The position numbers were made by a program, and so were the translations under genes. 64,000 nucleotides of DNA from a bacterium (GTDB taxonomy: Bacteria; Latescibacterota; Latescibacteria; Latescibacterales; Latescibacteraceae): positions 1-64,000 of the forward strand of contig JAJFUH010000029.1 in the NCBI GenBank assembly GCA_021372535.1, given 5' to 3'. This document shows, piece by piece, positions 62,360 to 64,000 of this stretch. Below the pieces are notes generated by a model, which was not told the DNA's origin, ran no database searches, and saw nothing but the letters and a program-made list of their open reading frames with translations. Numbering within the stretch: position 1 is the first letter of the stretch; the number at the start of each line of letters is the position of its first letter.

Positions 62360-62464
62360 TGTCAAGGGTCGGCACAAAGTGCCGATTTACATGCCCTTGA
62401 CAATAACAAAACAACACATTTCGTCATGGGGTTCGTGCAAAATATACTTTTTCACAGCCCTCCT
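62360..62464. repeat. Dispersed intergenic repeat family 2, copy C
   Basis: Outer arms TGTCAAGGG (62360-62368) and CCCTTGACA (62394-62402) surround inner arms TCGGCAC (62369-62375) and GTGCCGA (62379-62385). The tail to ACTTTTTCACAGCCCTCC resembles copy B. The inner stem differs from copy B by one compensating pair (A-T there, G-C here). Confidence 0.75.
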
Positions 62465-62945
62465 ATACGGTCTGAAGTTTTCTGCTTTCCGAAAAAACAC
62501 GTCTGCGGAAAACCCGTAATACAAAATATACATACAAGTAGTACAGCGTGTTATGATTCTTTATCAATATGGTCAGTTTAAACACTGTATGAAAGAGTTT
62601 TCAATACATGGCGATATAAAATTTTACCTGTAACAGGCTATTTGCCCGATCCATTCATAAACTTTAATGGAACACGGATTTTCGCGGATTTGTGCCTGAA
62701 ATATCTTTTTGATGTCAGTATTAAATTGTCACTAACAATAGTATTAATAGTCTATTATGTCCCTTTGTGCCTTAGTTTTTTCGTGGTCAATATTTATACT
62801 GATAATCCGGGTCAGAAACTGAACCGAGTTCAGGATGACGGTCATGACAAACTTGTTTCGGCATCTGTTTCGTAAATAAACACAGTGAAGTAATTCGTCA
62901 TGTTTAACACACATCATACTTTCCGCCCTTTAAATTTATCCATAT
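62465..62945. other. Intergenic stretch without supported genes
   Basis: About 480 AT-rich bases. The 77-codon open frame at 62642-62875 has a hydrophobic patch but no start signal or family; I do not accept it. Confidence 0.45.
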
Positions 62946-62977
62946 AAAAAGGGCACAGCCTCGTCACGGTCGTGCCC
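62946..62977 (-). terminator. Second terminator-like hairpin after the csp genes
   Basis: The minus strand reads GGGCAC ... GTGCCC followed by TTTTT. The 6-bp stem (62951-62956/62972-62977) has a 15-base loop. It lies about 20 bases beyond the stronger terminator at 62998-63029. Confidence 0.5.
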
Positions 62978-62997
62978 GAAATCCTTTCCGTTGCGCA

Positions 62998-63029
62998 TAA
63001 AAAAAGAGGCCTCCGCAAGGAGACCTCTT
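62998..63029 (-). terminator. Intrinsic terminator after the last csp gene
   Basis: The minus strand reads AAGAGGTCTCC, loop TTGC, GGAGGCCTCTT, then TTTTT; one U-G wobble is in the stem. The stem spans 63004-63029, just after the stop codon of the cold-shock gene at 63039. Confidence 0.85.
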
Positions 63030-63038
63030 GTCCGGCCG

Positions 63039-63242
63039 TCACTTCATTCGATGCACATTGACAGCCTGAAGTCCTTTTGGACCGTCTGTTACTTCAAATT
63101 CCACGTCGTCGCCTTCATTGAGTGTCTTGAATCCATCTCCCGTAATTCCAGTGTAATGAACGAATGCGTCTTTCCCATCATCCATTGTAATGAACCCAAA
63201 ACCCTTAACTTCGTTGAACCATTTTACTTTACCTAGTGCCAT
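63039..63242 (-). CDS. Cold-shock protein (CspA family)
   Basis: A 67-residue single cold-shock domain with both RNA-binding motifs: KGFGFITM (RNP-1) and DAFVHY (RNP-2). Cold-shock proteins bind single-stranded RNA/DNA and act as RNA chaperones. Its stretch [11 protein letters not shown] is near-identical to those of its two neighbours. It is the last of three tandem csp genes on the minus strand and is followed by a strong terminator. Confidence 0.93.
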   Translation of the reverse strand: MALGKVKWFNEVKGFGFITMDDGKDAFVHYTGITGDGFKTLNEGDDVEFEVTDGPKGLQAVNVHRMK

Positions 63243-63293
63243 TTCTTACCCCACATTAAATCCGATGAATCTCCCCAATGAATCCCATCATCT

Positions 63294-63500
63294 TCATTGA
63301 CTTACCCGCTGCACATTCACCGCCTGAAGTCCCTTGGGTGTCTCGGTGAGTTCAAATTCCACACTGTCACCCTCGTTAAGAGTTTTGAATCCCTCACCTT
63401 TAATTCCGGTGTAATGGACGAACACTTCCTTCCCATCGTCCACGATGATAAATCCAAAACCTTTCACTTCGTTAAACCACTTTACTTTACCTAGTGCCAT
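63294..63500 (-). CDS. Cold-shock protein (CspA family), paralogue 2
   Basis: A 68-residue cold-shock domain with KGFGFIIV and EVFVHY. Its first 18 residues are identical to the csp at 63039, showing a recent duplication. It lies 51 bases from the csp at 63039. No terminator is seen between the three copies, so they may be one transcript. Confidence 0.92.
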   Translation of the reverse strand: MALGKVKWFNEVKGFGFIIVDDGKEVFVHYTGIKGEGFKTLNEGDSVEFELTETPKGLQAVNVQRVSQ

Positions 63501-63556
63501 TTCATACTCCGCATTTAATACAGTGATATATAACGGGATAACCGTCCGTTACGTTT

Positions 63557-63766
63557 TCATGGTTTTTTCGCCCGCTGTACGTTTACCGCCTGAAGTCCTT
63601 TTGGACCTTCGGTGACTTCGAATTCCACGGCATCGCCTTCGCCGAGCGTACGGAATCCATCACCCTTTATTCCGGAGTAATGGACAAAAACCTCTTTCCC
63701 GTCATCCATCGTAATGAAGCCATATCCTTTAACTTCATTGAACCATTTTACTGTACCACCTACCAT
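63557..63766 (-). CDS. Cold-shock protein (CspA family), paralogue 3
   Basis: The ATG of [14 protein letters not shown] with GAGGAG upstream gives 69 residues; an in-frame start 43 codons earlier is not supported. RNP motifs KGYGFITM and EVFVHY are intact. It ends in a KKP tail. Its N-terminus (MVGG) differs from the other two copies (MALG), so it is the most diverged of the set. Confidence 0.92.
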   Translation of the reverse strand: MVGGTVKWFNEVKGYGFITMDDGKEVFVHYSGIKGDGFRTLGEGDAVEFEVTEGPKGLQAVNVQRAKKP

Positions 63767-63915
63767 ATCTACTCCTCTGTGAATTATCGGGAAAACGTAT
63801 GCAATGAGTTTCCCCGTGTGATGCGTGCAACAACAGAAATCTCGCATTATGTTATTTCGGCCATATACCTCCTTTCCATGCCTTCCTGGGCACATTACCC
63901 GTTAATGTGATTACT

Positions 63916-64000
63916 TCAGTACGAATGTACCGCGTTTGCATATTGAAGATCATACAAGCGCCGGTATACACCCTTTTTCCCATAGAGTTCCTGATGCGTA
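63916..64000 (-). CDS. MsbA-like ABC transporter, C-terminus (partial)
   Basis: The last 27 codons before a stop are open: THQELYGKKGVYRRLYDLQ matches the end of exporter-type ABC proteins (the GTHEELL-x-GVYxxLYxLQ pattern of MsbA and relatives). The ATPase core is off the right edge. The gene runs toward the csp genes on the same strand, 150 bases upstream of them. Confidence 0.7.
   Translation of the reverse strand, partial: THQELYGKKGVYRRLYDLQYANAVHSY

Noticed and set aside
62642-62875. 77-codon ORF with a hydrophobic patch
   Set aside because: Only a chance hydrophobic stretch in AT-rich DNA; no start signal.

Overview
The window looks like a chromosomal contig from a Gram-negative bacterium of the FCB superphylum, perhaps Latescibacterota, KSB1 or a neighbouring candidate phylum. 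Three secreted proteins end in the NPFNP-type, FlgD-like C-terminal domain common in those lineages. There is a dockerin/cohesin-like surface protein, an LpxL-type acyltransferase, a DUF4838 protein and an enolase-superfamily enzyme, and several proteins have Tat signals. The phylum is inference; no rRNA gene is present. I see no phage, insertion sequence or CRISPR array. The unusual repeats are short intergenic elements.

Layout. 1-419: start of tuf (EF-Tu) behind tRNA-Thr and tRNA-Gly on the minus strand, with a good promoter. 685-982: two kinds of intergenic repeat. 1012-11160 (minus): a surface-glycan cluster (UPF0489 protein, GT4, polysaccharide-deacetylase-like, FemAB-like, Wzx-like flippase, methyltransferase), then an HD-GYP response regulator, a tiny membrane peptide and a Tat-exported esterase-like hydrolase. 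11605-14160 (plus): htpG and gmhA. 14251-20965 (minus): HD-GYP protein, DUF4838 protein, Nramp-like transporter lacking the metal motifs, GT-C glycosyltransferase. 21247-22717 (plus): GT2 and methyltransferase. 22860-24686 (minus): secreted lipase-like protein. 24941-25510 (plus): mntP. 25927-31208 (minus): five tightly spaced glycan genes (PIG-L, WbqC, PHP-like, two GT4), followed by nth.

32047-41677 is the most distinctive part: a calcium-loop-rich subtilisin, a cohesin-like 213-residue secreted protein, and a 2157-residue modular protein with a dockerin, a cohesin-like domain and the C-terminal sorting-type domain. The giant gene has its own near-consensus promoter and a leader of about 400 bases. 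I suggest a surface-layer or surface-scaffold assembly locus.

42320-45747 (minus): two-subunit class I fumarase, a UlaG-like MBL hydrolase, rpmA and rplU. 45829-46622 is a gene-poor stretch with decayed coding remnants. 46623-50756 (minus): small membrane protein, two HDOD paralogues, and tyrS behind a strongly structured leader. 51219-54883 (plus): two adjacent transporters (APC permease and CPA2 antiporter), each fused to a PTS EIIA type-2 domain. 54959-57950 (minus): LpxL-like acyltransferase, enolase-superfamily enzyme, GT2. 58763-60649: a third HD-GYP protein. 61130-62263: Tat-exported Gfo/Idh/MocA-like protein. 63039-63766: three tandem cold-shock genes. 63916-64000: the C-terminus of an MsbA-like ABC exporter.

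Overall the region is rich in envelope glycan synthesis, exported proteins and HD-GYP/HDOD signalling (five proteins), mixed with housekeeping genes.
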